In this document: piece by piece, positions 1 to 10,866 of the stretch
Numbering within the stretch: position 1 is the first letter of the stretch
Layout: each line of letters begins with the position of its first letter
Origin: Teratosphaeria epicoccoides
Taxonomy: Eukaryota; Ascomycota; Dothideomycetes; Mycosphaerellales; Teratosphaeriaceae
DNA: 64,000 bases
NCBI GenBank assembly: GCA_021401465.1
Contig: JADDMT010000057.1
Span: forward strand, 62,001 to 126,000
Reading direction: 5' to 3'
Made by a program: the position numbers and the translations under genes
The notes under the pieces: generated by a model
Databases searched by the model: none
What the model saw: only the letters and a program-made list of their open reading frames with translations
Told to the model about the DNA's origin: nothing

Positions 1-1594
1 ACACCATTCAGTACGACTTGACGATCACCAATGGAACCTGCAATCCAGATGGACACGGAGACAGGATATGCATGCTCATCAATGGCCAATATCCCGGACC
101 GTTGATCAGAGCTTCCTGGGGCGACAAGCTGGAAATAACGGTCAACAACCAGATGGAGAATAATGGTAGTGCCATCCACTGGCACGGTGTCCGGCAATAC
201 CAGACACCAGGAATGGACGGCGTTGCTGGCATCTCCGAGTGTCCGGTCGCCCCTGGCAAGTCGAAAACATATAGCTTCCACGTCACCCAATACGGCAGTT
301 CATGGTACCACAGCCACTACTCAAGTCAATACGGCGATGGTGTTTTCGGTCCGCTCATCTTTGATGGTCCAGCATCCGCTGACTACGACATTGACCTCGG
401 TTCGTATCCCCTGAATGACTGGTACTACGACACAGCTTTCCAATACGAGGACATCTCCAGCCAGGAGCTGCAAGACGGCCGAGCACCGCCACCAGCGGAC
501 AACATCCTCATCAACGGGACTAACAAGAACGCTGACGGTGGCGGCAAGTACAACCAAGTCAGGATCCAGTCCGGGAAAAAGTACAGGCTCCGTCTCGTAA
601 ATATGGGGGTCGAGAATTTCCTGCAGGTGTCTCTTGACAACCATGTAATGGAGGTCATCGCCGCCGACTTCGTTCCTATCAAGCCAATCTCCGTGGAAAC
701 CATTACGATGGGCACGGGTCAACGTTACGATGTCATCATCAATGCCAACCAGACCGCCGGGAATTACTGGTTCAGGGTCAACGTTGCAACCGGCTGCCTA
801 AGCGCGAACAAGTTCACAGGCCTTGCCATTTGGTCGTATAACGATGTCGACGTTGACGTTCCCACGTCTACGGTGTGGACCCAGTCTTCGACTTGTGACG
901 AGCCGTCCCCTCTCACACCTTACTGGCCCATGACGGTACCTGATGGCAGTTTCCCGAACGCAGAGAAGGAGCTTGAGATTGGTCTTACCAAGACTCACCA
1001 GGTGCCCAACGGAGACACTTTGACCGTCTGGGAGCTCGGTGATGGCTCCATAAGCATCGATTGGACGGAGCCGACCCTGAACTATCTGATGAACGGCAAC
1101 ACCAGCTTCCCAGACCTCTATCGCGTCTTGCCTACTATGAGTGAGGGAGGCTGGAATTACTGGCTGGTGCAGCAAGGAGCCCAAGCGCCACCGCCACCTC
1201 ACCCAATTCATTTGCACGGCCATGACTTTTTCGTGCTCGGTCAGGGTTCCGGGCAATGGACTTCCAGCTCGCCTCTGGACTACGAATCAGCGACTAGGCG
1301 CGATACCGCCACAGTCCCGGGTGGTGGCTGGTTGGCTTTGGCGTTTCGCTCGGACAATCCTGGCGCTTGGCTCATGCATTGCCATATTGTAAGTGACAAG
1401 AGACTCATGGCCGAGTTCAAAGTGCTGACATAGGGCCGCAGAATACACATCTTTCGGAAGGATTCGGAGTCCAGTTCGTCGAATCGCCATCATCGATCAA
1501 CTTCCCAGACAGGAACCAGTTTGAACAAGAGTGCAGCGAATATGCGCAATATGCCCAGACCGCTGTCTATAAGAAGGATGATTCTGGACTGTAA
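1..1594 (+). CDS. Asco-laccase (multicopper oxidase), 5' end outside window
   Basis: Secreted-type blue multicopper oxidase that oxidises phenols and reduces O2 to water. The reading frame is open from base 3, so the start and signal peptide lie upstream. Copper motifs in order: HWHG (about 175-186), WYHSH (about 304-318), HPIHLHGHD (about 1201-1230) and HCHI before a 53-bp intron (1389-1441; GTAAGT...CGCAG). Splicing gives HCHINTHLSEGF, completing the T1/T3 motif that the intron splits. The C-terminus is DSGL followed by TAA (1592-1594), the tail known as the ascomycete laccase plug. The axial position (Cys+10) is Phe, whereas most ascomycete laccases have Leu there. Substrate (lignin, melanin precursors, other phenols) cannot be told from sequence. 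Identification is firm; only the N-terminus is missing. Confidence 0.95.
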
Positions 1595-3002
1595 AGTGTT
1601 GCTTCGGCGTGTTCGCAACACTTGTTTGCATGCGTGCATGCGCTGCTATTGACTGAGACAGTGTCACGGGAGAGTCAGCTTAGATGGACGAGCAGGACAC
1701 TCGACCGCTATATGTGAAAGGCGTCCGATGGCTGCCGGCTCGTAATGTGAATGGTTAATTGGCAAAAGCGCGCGTTTGAGCACGTCTCCATGCCAACTTG
1801 CGGAAGTAGGCTGATACCCACCGATCGATCTTGGCGCAGTCAAGGTGTCCTGTAGGCGTTGGCAGTCATAAGTTGCCTGATCTTGCACGTATTTGATGAT
1901 TACCAGTCTTGAGTTTCTCGACGCCGGCTGCAAGCTCTGGAGAACTGTGCATACAAATCGCGATGAAGGTGTAGACGCGGAGTCGCTGTACTGCTTCACC
2001 TTGGTTGAAAAGAAAAAAGCCCCCTCTAAAGTGTTGCGCACTGCAAGATTGAAGTCAGCATTCGCGAAAACAATAAACATCCTTCCCACCAAGCTCAATT
2101 ACAACAGGCGTGATAGAGCTGCTCGCAGTCTTCGCTACTGCGGCGCTAGCAGCAGTAGACTCAGTACAGCTGAAGACTCCGATCAGAAAGTTGACGTCGT
2201 ACGTCCTGGCGTTCTGCTGTGGCCTGCCATTCTCAATACAAATTATCGTTGCAAGCTCATCGGCGCAGCGGAGAAGAAGGGTAGATCGTCGGCCAGGTGC
2301 AGGAGGGCACCATCTCTGTGTGAAGGCTTTCTGAGAGGCTTCTATCGCTTGATCAACAGGGGCCGTACCGCCGGCTTGGACGGTCGTGATCGTCTCCTCC
2401 GTTGCAGTATTCTCGACTGTGAAGCGTTTGCTTACATTATTGCAGGACCATGCTTAGATGGAGAGATCTGGGAACGTTGGCAAATTCATGCTGACAAATC
2501 CTGGGCTAATTCAATGGTCATACAAGGTCAACGCTTGAGTGGGCGAGTGACTGATTCACACTCAGCTGGACGATGCGCACTGCCAAGAGCATTGCTTCCT
2601 GTCAGCAATCTGTATTCCCACCGGCTGCATGAAGGTCGAGACAAGCGCGTCATCAACGGCTATTTGTACCATGCAATAGACGCACAGCGTAGGAATGCAA
2701 AACCATTGCTGCATCGTGTGGCACATCGTGAGGATCTCACTAACCCTGCGGCCTTCCACAGACGCTAGATGGGATGTGTACATTTGTGTTGATATGGGGG
2801 GGAAGGATCAAGAGTGTAGTGGTTACATCTACGAACCACAAATCTGCAAATCTCGGCGGAGCCGTTGCCGATGTAACTTTAGGGTCGCAAAACACTCTCG
2901 TTCTCATCAGCATCCTCTTCTCGCTCTTTGCTACTGCTGGCCCGAGACTGGCCCCGTTAGTGCGCAGTCGAGATCATCTGCTTGCATATCCGCGAAATCG
3001 CT
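1595..3002. other. Intergenic, no supported gene
   Basis: An unbroken + frame of 291 codons (1893-2768) exists here, but its composition is low in hydrophobic pattern, shows no family motif and resembles translated non-coding DNA. The last few hundred bases should hold the promoter of the carrier gene at 3003. Confidence 0.5.
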
Positions 3003-3943
3003 ATGAGCCATGTGAGTCTACTGCACCGGAATGAGGAACAAGTACTGAGCGATATCAGGACCCGAGCACGCCGGCGATAGTATCTCTGGCTGCTGGAGGA
3101 ATTGCGGGCGCCGTTGAAGCCGCCGCGACATATCCATTCGAATTCGCCAAAACTCGAGTTCAGCTCCGTCAGCAGCGAGGCCAACCGACTCCGAAGAACC
3201 CGTTCAAGGTGGTCGCCCAGGTCTACCGGACGGAAGGTATCGCCGCACTCTACAAAGGCTGCTCAACCCTGATTATAGGATCTGTTGGCAAAGATGGCGT
3301 TCGATTTCTGTCCTACGACACCATCAAGAACCAGTTCAAGGACCCGGAAACTGGCACATTAAGCCCGTTCCAGAGTCTTGCAGCGGGAATGATGAGTGGT
3401 GTCATTGCTTCTATTTCATGTGTAACTCCTACCGAGCGGATCAAGACTGCTTTAATCGACGATGCAAGAAATGAGAAAAGGTATCGGAGCATGACGCATT
3501 GCATCAAGACAATATTCAAGGAGGATGGATTTCTGGGTCTCTATCGTGGCTTTGCCGGAACGACTTTGAAGCAGGCGGGCGCCACAGCATTTCGTATGGG
3601 AACGTATAATATCCTCAAGGATTATGAAAAGAAGCAGAATATCCCGCAGACCACAGTGACGAATTTCGCAAATGGCTCCATCGCCGGGATCGTAACGACT
3701 TTGGCTACACAGCCCTTTGACACGATCAAGACCAGGTGCCAAAGCTCTCGAGGTGCCAGCACGGTTGAGGCTTTTCAAAGCATTGTTGCAGACTACGGTG
3801 TTAGGGGATTTTGGAAAGGAACTACAATGCGCCTAGGGCGGACAGTATTTTCGGGTGGAATTCTGTTCACGAGTTATGAATGGGCTGCCGCTATTCTGAT
3901 GCCCGTCTTGGGATCGAAGGACAAGAAACTGCGAGGCATGTAG
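3003..3943 (+). CDS. ctp1: Mitochondrial tricarboxylate (citrate) carrier
   Basis: Inner-membrane solute carrier, best matching the citrate/tricarboxylate transporter (CTP) branch, which exchanges mitochondrial citrate for malate or other anions. Exon 1 is only three codons (M-S-H, 3003-3011). A 47-bp intron (3012-3058; GTGAGT...ATCAG, branch TACTGAG) joins it to DPSTPAIVSLAAGG. The spliced product is 297 residues, normal for the family. All three carrier repeats keep the P-x-[DE]-x-x-[KR] signature: YPFEFAKTR, TPTERIKTA and QPFDTIKTR. CTP-like blocks include TALIDD and FWKGTTMRLGR. The tiny first exon matters because it supplies the only good start; an ATG-only ORF caller would miss about 70 residues. 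Next gene downstream, also mitochondrial, is MCU on the same strand. Confidence 0.88.
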
Positions 3944-4077
3944 ATTGTCGCGCATTCATCGAAAACGTTGCTATGCGCAGTGACGTAGTTGCTGTCGCAT
4001 CACAGCGCGTCTTCACTGCCAACGCAGTGCAACTCATGTCTTTCTTCTTACCACTCACCTACTAATCGAGAGCTGCG

Positions 4078-5696
4078 ATGGATTCATTTGTTCCGCGGCT
4101 TACAGCACGCGCGGCGCGGACAGCGAGCATACGAAAGCTTACCAGGAACACTCGGCCGACATGGGTCTGCCAAGATCGTCGTGTTCAACCTCGAAACAAG
4201 CACGCGAGACTATTCCCACGATCATTTACAACATCCGAGTCGCACAGGCTACGCGAGAAGCAGAGCACAGAGCCATCGTCCAATAATCTCCAGGACAGCT
4301 CCTACTCGCAATCAGCAGCGAACCTCAGCCACAATGTTACACAGGCTGAGCGAGACCATTTTGATAAGATCGAGGAGGAAAGCAAAACAAAGCAAATGAA
4401 GTCGCCCTGGATGCGAGAAGGAAGTGCTATGCCTCCAGTATCACGACCAAGGAGTGCCGGTGCAATGACGAAAGGCAAGCTACTCACGACGCCAAGCAGG
4501 ATGCTGAAGCTCGTCTTGCCGTTGACGACAAGAGACAAGAACAAAGATCGGAAGGACGTGGAACCGCTGGCACTTCTCGTCCACCCGCAGCAGCCACTGA
4601 GCTATCTGGAGCGTTTGATACAGTCTGAGCTGCCCATGATAGAAGAGCATGACAAAGAGAGGCCGGTCAATATTACGTTCAGAGCACAGGATAGCACTGA
4701 AGAGGACATTGGTAGCTCGAAATCAGCAGTGGAATCCGCAGTTGACGGAGATGATAGAACGAAACAGGAAAACTTGGAGAAAGCGGATGAAATGATCGTC
4801 GGTGGGAAGCGCGAGCGGACCGGGAAGATTAAGAGCAGTGCCCAGAATCCTGCAGACAAGTCCGACGAGATTGACGCCTCGCTTCCAGCCCACGGGCATG
4901 GCAAAGACGAGCCACACCCCGGTCAATCGGTTGAAGATCCGGACCACCAGGACTTCGTTCGCTGGAGTCCATCAACAGAGATTGGAGACTTCATTCGTGA
5001 CGCTGCACGTGGCAAGGAATTTGCTGTGGATATTGAAGGTGCCAGTGCGCCAATCTACGTTGGTGTACCTAGCTTCAATGATAGGACATACTACCTGCGC
5101 ATGCGGTTAAGGAAAACGGCAAGGCGTATTTCTGACTTGGCTGATATCAAGAGGGAATGCGATGAGCTCGCCCACAAAGGCGCCAAGAGAGTTGCGCAGG
5201 GTGGCTTCGGTGCGCTTATCGCCTGGTGGGGTGCGGTATACTACCTTACATTCAAGACCGACCTTGGCTGGGACGTGATGGAGCCAGTCACGTACCTCGT
5301 TGGTCTGACTGGCTTGATCGGTGGTTACGTAAGTCAAAAATTTCTCTCGATGCTGACTTTGGGACAATGAATGCTAACACTCCGTCAAAGATGTGGTTCC
5401 TCTACCACAACCGCGAAGTCAGCTACAAGTCAGCCATGAACTTCACAGTCTCACGTCGGCAGTCTCAACTGTACGAGCAGAAGGGTTTCAACCTGCCTCG
5501 ATGGGAAGGTTTAGTAGAGGAAGGGAACAGGCTGAGGCGCGAGATCAAGATGGTTGCTGATGAATATGATGTCGAGTGGGACGAGTCTTATGATGAGGGG
5601 GATGAGAAGGTGAAGGAGGCATTGAGGAAAGCTAGGAAGAAGGATGGGGACAACGAGGCGAAGAAGAAAGGGGATGAAGATGAGGACGATGATTGA
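4078..5696 (+). CDS. MCU: Mitochondrial calcium uniporter (MCU)
   Basis: Pore subunit of the mitochondrial inner-membrane Ca2+ uniporter. Two exons (4078-5328 and 5391-5696) around a 62-bp intron (GTAAGT...CAAAG, branch GCTAAC) give 518 residues. The N-terminus is Arg/Ser-rich with few acids, as in a matrix-targeting presequence. A long hydrophilic segment follows, then the first membrane helix (FGALIAWWGAVYYLTF), the selectivity motif WDVMEPVTY (canonical WD-x-x-EP) and the second helix, which the intron splits after LTGLIGGY. The C-terminal part is basic coiled-coil-like and ends in an acidic DEDEDDD tail. Fungal MCUs are known to work without EMRE; no EMRE or MICU gene is visible nearby. 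The identification rests on the pore motif flanked by two helices. Confidence 0.93.
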
Positions 5697-6057
5697 TGAT
5701 GATGCTTCGAGTGATAGCGGCGAGGCATCCTGCGTGACAGCATAGCGAAGGTGCTCGGATGTCCATTTTGTATCGTTCTTCTGAGATACCCATATAGCGA
5801 CTTGTACATACCTCGAGTACTGTAGTTGCGCTTTGATGGCCAGTATCAGATCACAGTGCCCACCAATACGGGCAAGAATCTTCAATGTACGTCTTCCATG
5901 CGTATGGTTGTCAATCTTAAGTCACGAAGTAGACGCGCGCGTCGCGTCTCCCCATCCGCGACTTCCACTTCTCGACCATCACCACAACTTCTCATCAATT
6001 TTAACCCGTCTTTCATCAACACGAAACACTCAAGCACCAATCAATTTACATTAGACA
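5697..6057. other. Short intergenic spacer
   Basis: MCU 3' region and 5' region of the J-protein gene. The bases before 6058 are rich in C/T and CAC/CAA, as in fungal 5' leaders. Nothing else seen. Confidence 0.5.
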
Positions 6058-6969
6058 ATGGCCGACGATATCCCTGTCGAGGATGCACCAACCGACATCA
6101 ACCCGTATTTCGTCCTCTCCCTCGAACCCGACGCCTCCCAATCCGACGTCAAAGCCGCGTACCGCAAAGCAGCACTCAAGCATCACCCAGACAAGGCTGC
6201 GCCAGAAGACAAAGAAGATGCGCATACCAAATTCCAAGAGATTGCCTTCGCGTATGCGGTCCTGTCCAATGAGAACCGGAGACGTCGCTACGATGCCACA
6301 GGCAGCACGGCTGAGAGCTTGGAGGATGGTAACGAGCTCGACTGGGTCGCCTTCTTCCGCGCACAGTACGCAGATGTGGTAACAGAGGAGAAGATCGAGG
6401 AGTTCTCGGACTCGTACAAGGGAAGTGAGGAAGAGAAGGGCCATGTGCTGCGGGCGTATGAGAGGCATCGGGGTTCGATGGGGAGGTTGTACCAAGAGGT
6501 TATGCTGAGTGACCCGGTTGATGACGAGGAGAGATTCAGAGCTATCATTGACACTGCCATTGATGAGGGCATCGTTGAGGCTTACCCGGCATATACCAAT
6601 GAGACGGAGAAGAGCAAGAAGGCGAGGGTTGCGCAAGCGATGAAGGTTAAGCAGAGGGAGGCGAAGGATGCGAAAAAAGTTGCTGCAGAGATGAAGGAGA
6701 AGGCGAATAAGAAGAACAAAGGGAAGATTGACGGGGATGTCGGCGATCTGGCAGCTTTGATCCAACAGAGACAGAAAGGGCGAGCCGAGAACTTTTTCGA
6801 TCAGCTGGAGGCGAAGTATGCGGGTCAGGAGGCTGGAAAGGAGAAGAAGGGGAATAAGAGGGCGGCGGAGTTGGAGGAACCGTCGGAGGAGGCTTTCAAG
6901 AAGAACAGGAACCTCGGCAAAGATGCCCAGGCGGGTGTGGGGAGGAGCAAGAAGAGCAGGAAGGCTTGA
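6058..6969 (+). CDS. DNAJC9-like J-domain protein
   Basis: Single-exon gene for 303 residues. The J domain lies at about residues 14-80 and has the HPD motif (KHHPDKAAPE) needed to stimulate Hsp70 ATPase. It is followed by NELDWVAFFRAQYADVVTEE, a DNAJC9-type region, and a highly charged Lys/Glu-rich C-terminal half with nuclear-type basic stretches (KKNKGK, KKGNKR, SKKSRK). Human DNAJC9 is a histone H3-H4 co-chaperone; the same role is inferred here from domain order only. No zinc-finger or Gly/Phe region, so it is not a type I/II DnaJ. The start sits at a clean ATG after a C/T-rich leader. Confidence 0.85.
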   Translation: MADDIPVEDAPTDINPYFVLSLEPDASQSDVKAAYRKAALKHHPDKAAPEDKEDAHTKFQEIAFAYAVLSNENRRRRYDATGSTAESLEDGNELDWVAFFRAQYADVVTEEKIEEFSDSYKGSEEEKGHVLRAYERHRGSMGRLYQEVMLSDPVDDEERFRAIIDTAIDEGIVEAYPAYTNETEKSKKARVAQAMKVKQREAKDAKKVAAEMKEKANKKNKGKIDGDVGDLAALIQQRQKGRAENFFDQLEAKYAGQEAGKEKKGNKRAAELEEPSEEAFKKNRNLGKDAQAGVGRSKKSRKA

Positions 6970-7719
6970 TGCGGTCATTGTGATCGTCAGAGTTGTGAAG
7001 AGGTCGATTTCGAGTGCGGCATGATTGGCAAGAATAGCATAGCACGGCGTTCGGAGGTTCGGTATTGCATAGAACGGGGCGTCTGGCTGGTTGTGCAAAG
7101 AGAGTGATACCCAGAACGAAACATCATGCAGACGACATGCTATGATTTGTGATCTGTGGAATTCACACTGCATCCAGTTTCAATTCGCGTACTGACGTTA
7201 GAAGGCAGTCGACTCCCAAGCGTGGTTAAAGACCACCATTGTAGGGATCCTACAGACCGAGCCAGACGAGACGAGCCTCATGAGACCAATAGGATCGTAC
7301 GTTCCCCGACGGGCTCGCTGGTGCTGGCCACGTCCGCTAGTGAGAGATCAAGATCGGCCAATCGCCGCAGTGCTGGGTTGTGATGTGTGTCGCGAACAAG
7401 GGGATCAGCAGGAGCGTGAGAGGGCAAGACGAGATGGAAGTTATGCAGCCAATCAATCGCCTGGCTTGCTGGCGGATTCGCTGGCGCCGGGACCGTCCGT
7501 TAGCGGACGATCTAGGGCGACTGATGAGGGGTGGTGACGAGAACGGTGGCGCATGTGGGTCGCTACGGGCCTTCGGTGGTGGTTCCCGAATCTATGAGCG
7601 ACTGGATACTATGAAGCGTAACCACACCGACCGACCTCCCAGCAGCCGCAAGCCACCGTGGCAAGCAGACAACAACCCTCTCCTCCCCATCTCCTTCCTC
7701 ATTCTCGACCAAACCCCCA
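6970..7719. other. Intergenic between convergent genes
   Basis: 3' ends of the J-protein gene (+) and the GH53 gene (-) meet here. Short ORFs on both strands have no recognisable motif. Nothing else seen. Confidence 0.5.
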
Positions 7720-8834
7720 CTAAATCTCCCTAAACACCTCCATGCTACTCATGGCCCGCCCGCTCGTCTCGAACAGCAGGTTGTACTCACAGCTGCTGCC
7801 GAGGTTCCCATTGGTCAGCCACGCCGGCTCCCAATACAAAAGGCCATCGCCATCTGCATCAATCACCTCCCCCGCCACGGCCTTCATCCACTCCGTCTGG
7901 CCCGCAGGCGAGAACGGGATTTGTGTAGTGTCCTGTGGAAAAGCGTACAATGGATGCGGACAACTGGTCGGCCAATTCGTCTCCACGACCATGACATCCT
8001 TACCATACTCCTGCCTCAAATTCGTGAGGCTGGTCTTCAATGAAGCGAGCGTAGCGTCGGGGTTGTAGAAAGGGTAGTAAGAGACTCCATGGACGTCAAA
8101 GTCATCAGTCGTGAAAGGTCCTTCGGCGAGGACGGTATCGTACCACCATTTTTGCGTGTCCCAATTCCAGCCGTCGCTTAGATGGATCAAGATTTCAGGG
8201 ATGGTAGCGAGGTTGCTGGTTTTGATGCCTGCGGATGCGGCGTGCAGGAGCTCTGCGAGGTTATGGGCGCCACCTGTTTCGTTCAGGGAGCCGATGGGCC
8301 AGAGCATGCCGTTTACGATTTCGTTGCCGATGGCTACGATTGCAAGCGGGATCCCGGCGGAGGCGAAGGAGTTCATCGTGCTCTGAGTGTACTTCTGGAC
8401 TGCTGCGACGAGCTCGGAGACGCTGTAGTCTGCCCAGGCTGAGGGAGGAGTCTGATTGAGCGGGTCTGTCCAGGTCTCTCCAAGCATCAGCGCGCGTGGC
8501 TTCTCGTGCTGTGTCGGATGATGATTGTTCTCACATCGCTAAAATGAAAATCCAGAAACACCTTCAACCCAGCATCATGCGCCCTCTTCGCCAACTTGAG
8601 GTTATAATCCAACCCAGAATTCCCGTCCCTGGGCTCATACCACAGCCGCTGACGCGCAATGGTCACACCATTATTCACCAGAATCTTCTCGAGCGGTGCG
8701 GCCGTGCCATCAGTATCACTGTAAGATTTCCCCGCCGACTCTTCGATCAGTAAGGAAGACCAGTCAACGCCTTTGTGCGCGAGTGCCGCAAAAGCGCAGG
8801 GCAGAGCTGCCGTCAAGAAGCGAATGAGCCACAT
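7720..8834 (-). CDS. GH53 arabinogalactan endo-beta-1,4-galactanase
   Basis: Secreted enzyme that cuts beta-1,4-galactan side chains of pectin. Exon 1 (8834-8535) and exon 2 (8475-7720) flank a 59-bp intron (GTGAGA...GAGAG); splicing rebuilds LDFHFSDTWTDPLNQ, a GH53 hallmark. The product is 351 residues, typical for the family. Residues 1-18 form a signal peptide (MWLIRFLTAALPCAFAALA). The acid/base Glu is in AIGNEIVNG and the nucleophile Glu in VVETNWP; YWEPAWL and the C-terminal Trp/Asn-rich block also fit. No carbohydrate-binding module. Identification is secure. Confidence 0.93.
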
Positions 8835-9758
8835 GGCAGGATAACGTGGCGTGTGTAGGTGCCAAGGGTCAAGGAAGTGTGGTATGTAAGAGATGAGTGC
8901 TGCGCAGATAGGACCAGACGTTCACCTCCATACAGTACTAATTCAAACGTGTCAGTCAGCGGGGTCTTGGCACGGATTTTAAAGAGGAAGGGCGATTCAA
9001 TCCGTCGATGCAATGGTTGACACAACGATGGTGGAGCTCTGAAGCTTGGAGAGATGGTTCTTGATATACATGACTATCTTGTGTGCAGAAGAGCTTGTGA
9101 CTGGGGTTTCAGTACTCGGCTACCACCTTCATCGAAATACTGCCCTGCATTTCCACAATACCTCCATTTACTCAGTTCGACGCACCAAAGCAGTGAAGGC
9201 ATAAAAGATCCACCGTTGACATCAACACCATGCAAGCGAGGTGACTGTCAAACAGGCTCCATGCAGGTCCGAGACCCTCGCTGCGTCTCAGCTTAACACC
9301 GCATTGCAGAACACGCCGAGCAGGAGCTCGTTCGTCTTTCTCCGCCAGAGTGACACTCATCTAGAAACATTAACGCCGTAAAAGTTTTAGCAGACTTCCT
9401 CGCAAGGGTACGCAGTGCCACCTCAATCGCTCCGCTCGGCGAGGAACTCACCCACCCGGCTGCGAGAAAATTTCTGTCATCTTGCATTGAATCACCGGCT
9501 ATCGAATGCAGGACCTGGTATAATGCCACAATACCACAATGCACGAAGGAGCAAGCTCATCCAGAACCTCAATCCCATCCATATATCCAAAAAAAATGCA
9601 GCCAAACGACTCGCCGCAAAAGCCGTCCAATGACGTGCCAAAACTCCCATGAACGAGTCACTCATAGCCACGCCAAACTCGACACGTACTTCCCACCAAG
9701 ACTTGCCCAAAACGCACGCTCGCCTCCTTCCGTTCCCGGCACCCCAGAACACCTCCAA
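8835..9758. other. Intergenic
   Basis: Upstream region of the GH53 gene and 3' flank of the acidic ORF at 9759. Only short motif-free ORFs; nothing else seen. Confidence 0.5.
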
Positions 9759-10694
9759 CTAACTCGTCCTCCTTGGCCTGATCTCCACCATATCATCATC
9801 ACTATCTTCACTCTCCTCCTCCTCCCCGGCCGCTTCCACATCCCGACTTTCCCCACCACCAGCCCCATCAAACCTAAGCGCCGCCTGCGCCGCCCGAATC
9901 AACTCCTCATCCCCCTCCTCATCCCCATCATCCAACGACACCCTCTCCTTCGCCTCCGTCGTGCTAGGCCTCCTCGGCCCCCTCCTGCCCACAAACACGT
10001 CATCCTCAAAGTCCCCCTCCGGCCTCCCCAACGTATCATCCCTTCCCGCAGCATCCTCATCAAACCCATCGTCACTACTGTCCGAGTCGTCGCTTCCAAA
10101 CAATCCCTCAAATTTACTCCGACTCCGGTCCGCGAGCCCTGAACTCCCACTTATCGTCCTCAACCCTGTGATCTGTAGCCCTTGTCTGCCTTCGCCACTG
10201 CTACCCGGTCTGTTGCCCTCCACCAGTGCATCGACATCGTTTGGCTCTTGCGGCAATTGACTCGCTGCCTCCAACGCCACACTATCTTCAGCATCCGGAT
10301 CTGCTAGGTCTGGGCCTTGCGTTTCTTTCTGCTTCTGGGCAAGGCGCGCTGCAAGTTGTCGACGCGCTCGCGAGGGAGGTATGTTGAGGGGTGATGGTAG
10401 GCTAGATTGGCCACTGCTCGACTTGGCAGCATCGGGCGAGGTCTGTTCCGGAAGCAATTAGTCAGTATACGTCCTCAGGGTCCTGAGTAAGCGTACCTGG
10501 TCGTGCTGGTGCTGTGCGTGAGGTCTGCGGTTAAGTGAAGGAGAGTTGTTGGCCACCCGGCTACTTCGGGTGACCCTGCAGGTAGTAGTGACGCGGCTGT
10601 ACAAAGCAGGTAGGGTCGATCCCACAGGGGCCGTATGTGAAATGCGAAGAAAAGAAAGATGCCATCGTATCGTCTGGGCCTTGATGATCCACAC
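9759..10694 (-). CDS. Acidic disordered protein or C-terminal exons of the SAPS gene
   Basis: The main exon (10442-9759) encodes about 227 residues rich in Asp, Glu and Ser with PPSRARRQLAARLAQKQKE near its start and EEESEDSDDDMVEIRPRRTS at its end. A clear intron (10443-10496; GTACGC...AACAG, branch TGACTAAT) joins it in frame to an upstream piece ending RRPHAQHQHDQ. The frame upstream stays open to an ATG at 10694, but that N-terminal stretch looks non-coding and the true start is uncertain. Two readings are possible: a separate gene, or more C-terminal exons of the SAPS gene that starts at 13815. I could not find a good splice donor before the SAPS stop codon that keeps this frame, so they are listed apart. 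No known domain recognised. Confidence 0.5.
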
Positions 10695-10866
10695 ATCTGC
10701 TTCTCTTTACAACATTGCTGACATTTCTCAAAGCTCTACCTCTTCCTCATCAACATTCATCTTCGTGCATCATATAGAAACCTGCCTGAAACCAGGATGC
10801 GATTTCGCCTGGTGCATTATGCATGTACTAAAGCATAGCAAGGGGTGTGTGCAAAGGAGAAGCTGC

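Noticed and set aside
1893..2768. 291-codon open frame on + between laccase and the citrate carrier
   Set aside because: No motif, no signal peptide and composition like translated non-coding DNA; other frames here are equally open for shorter spans.
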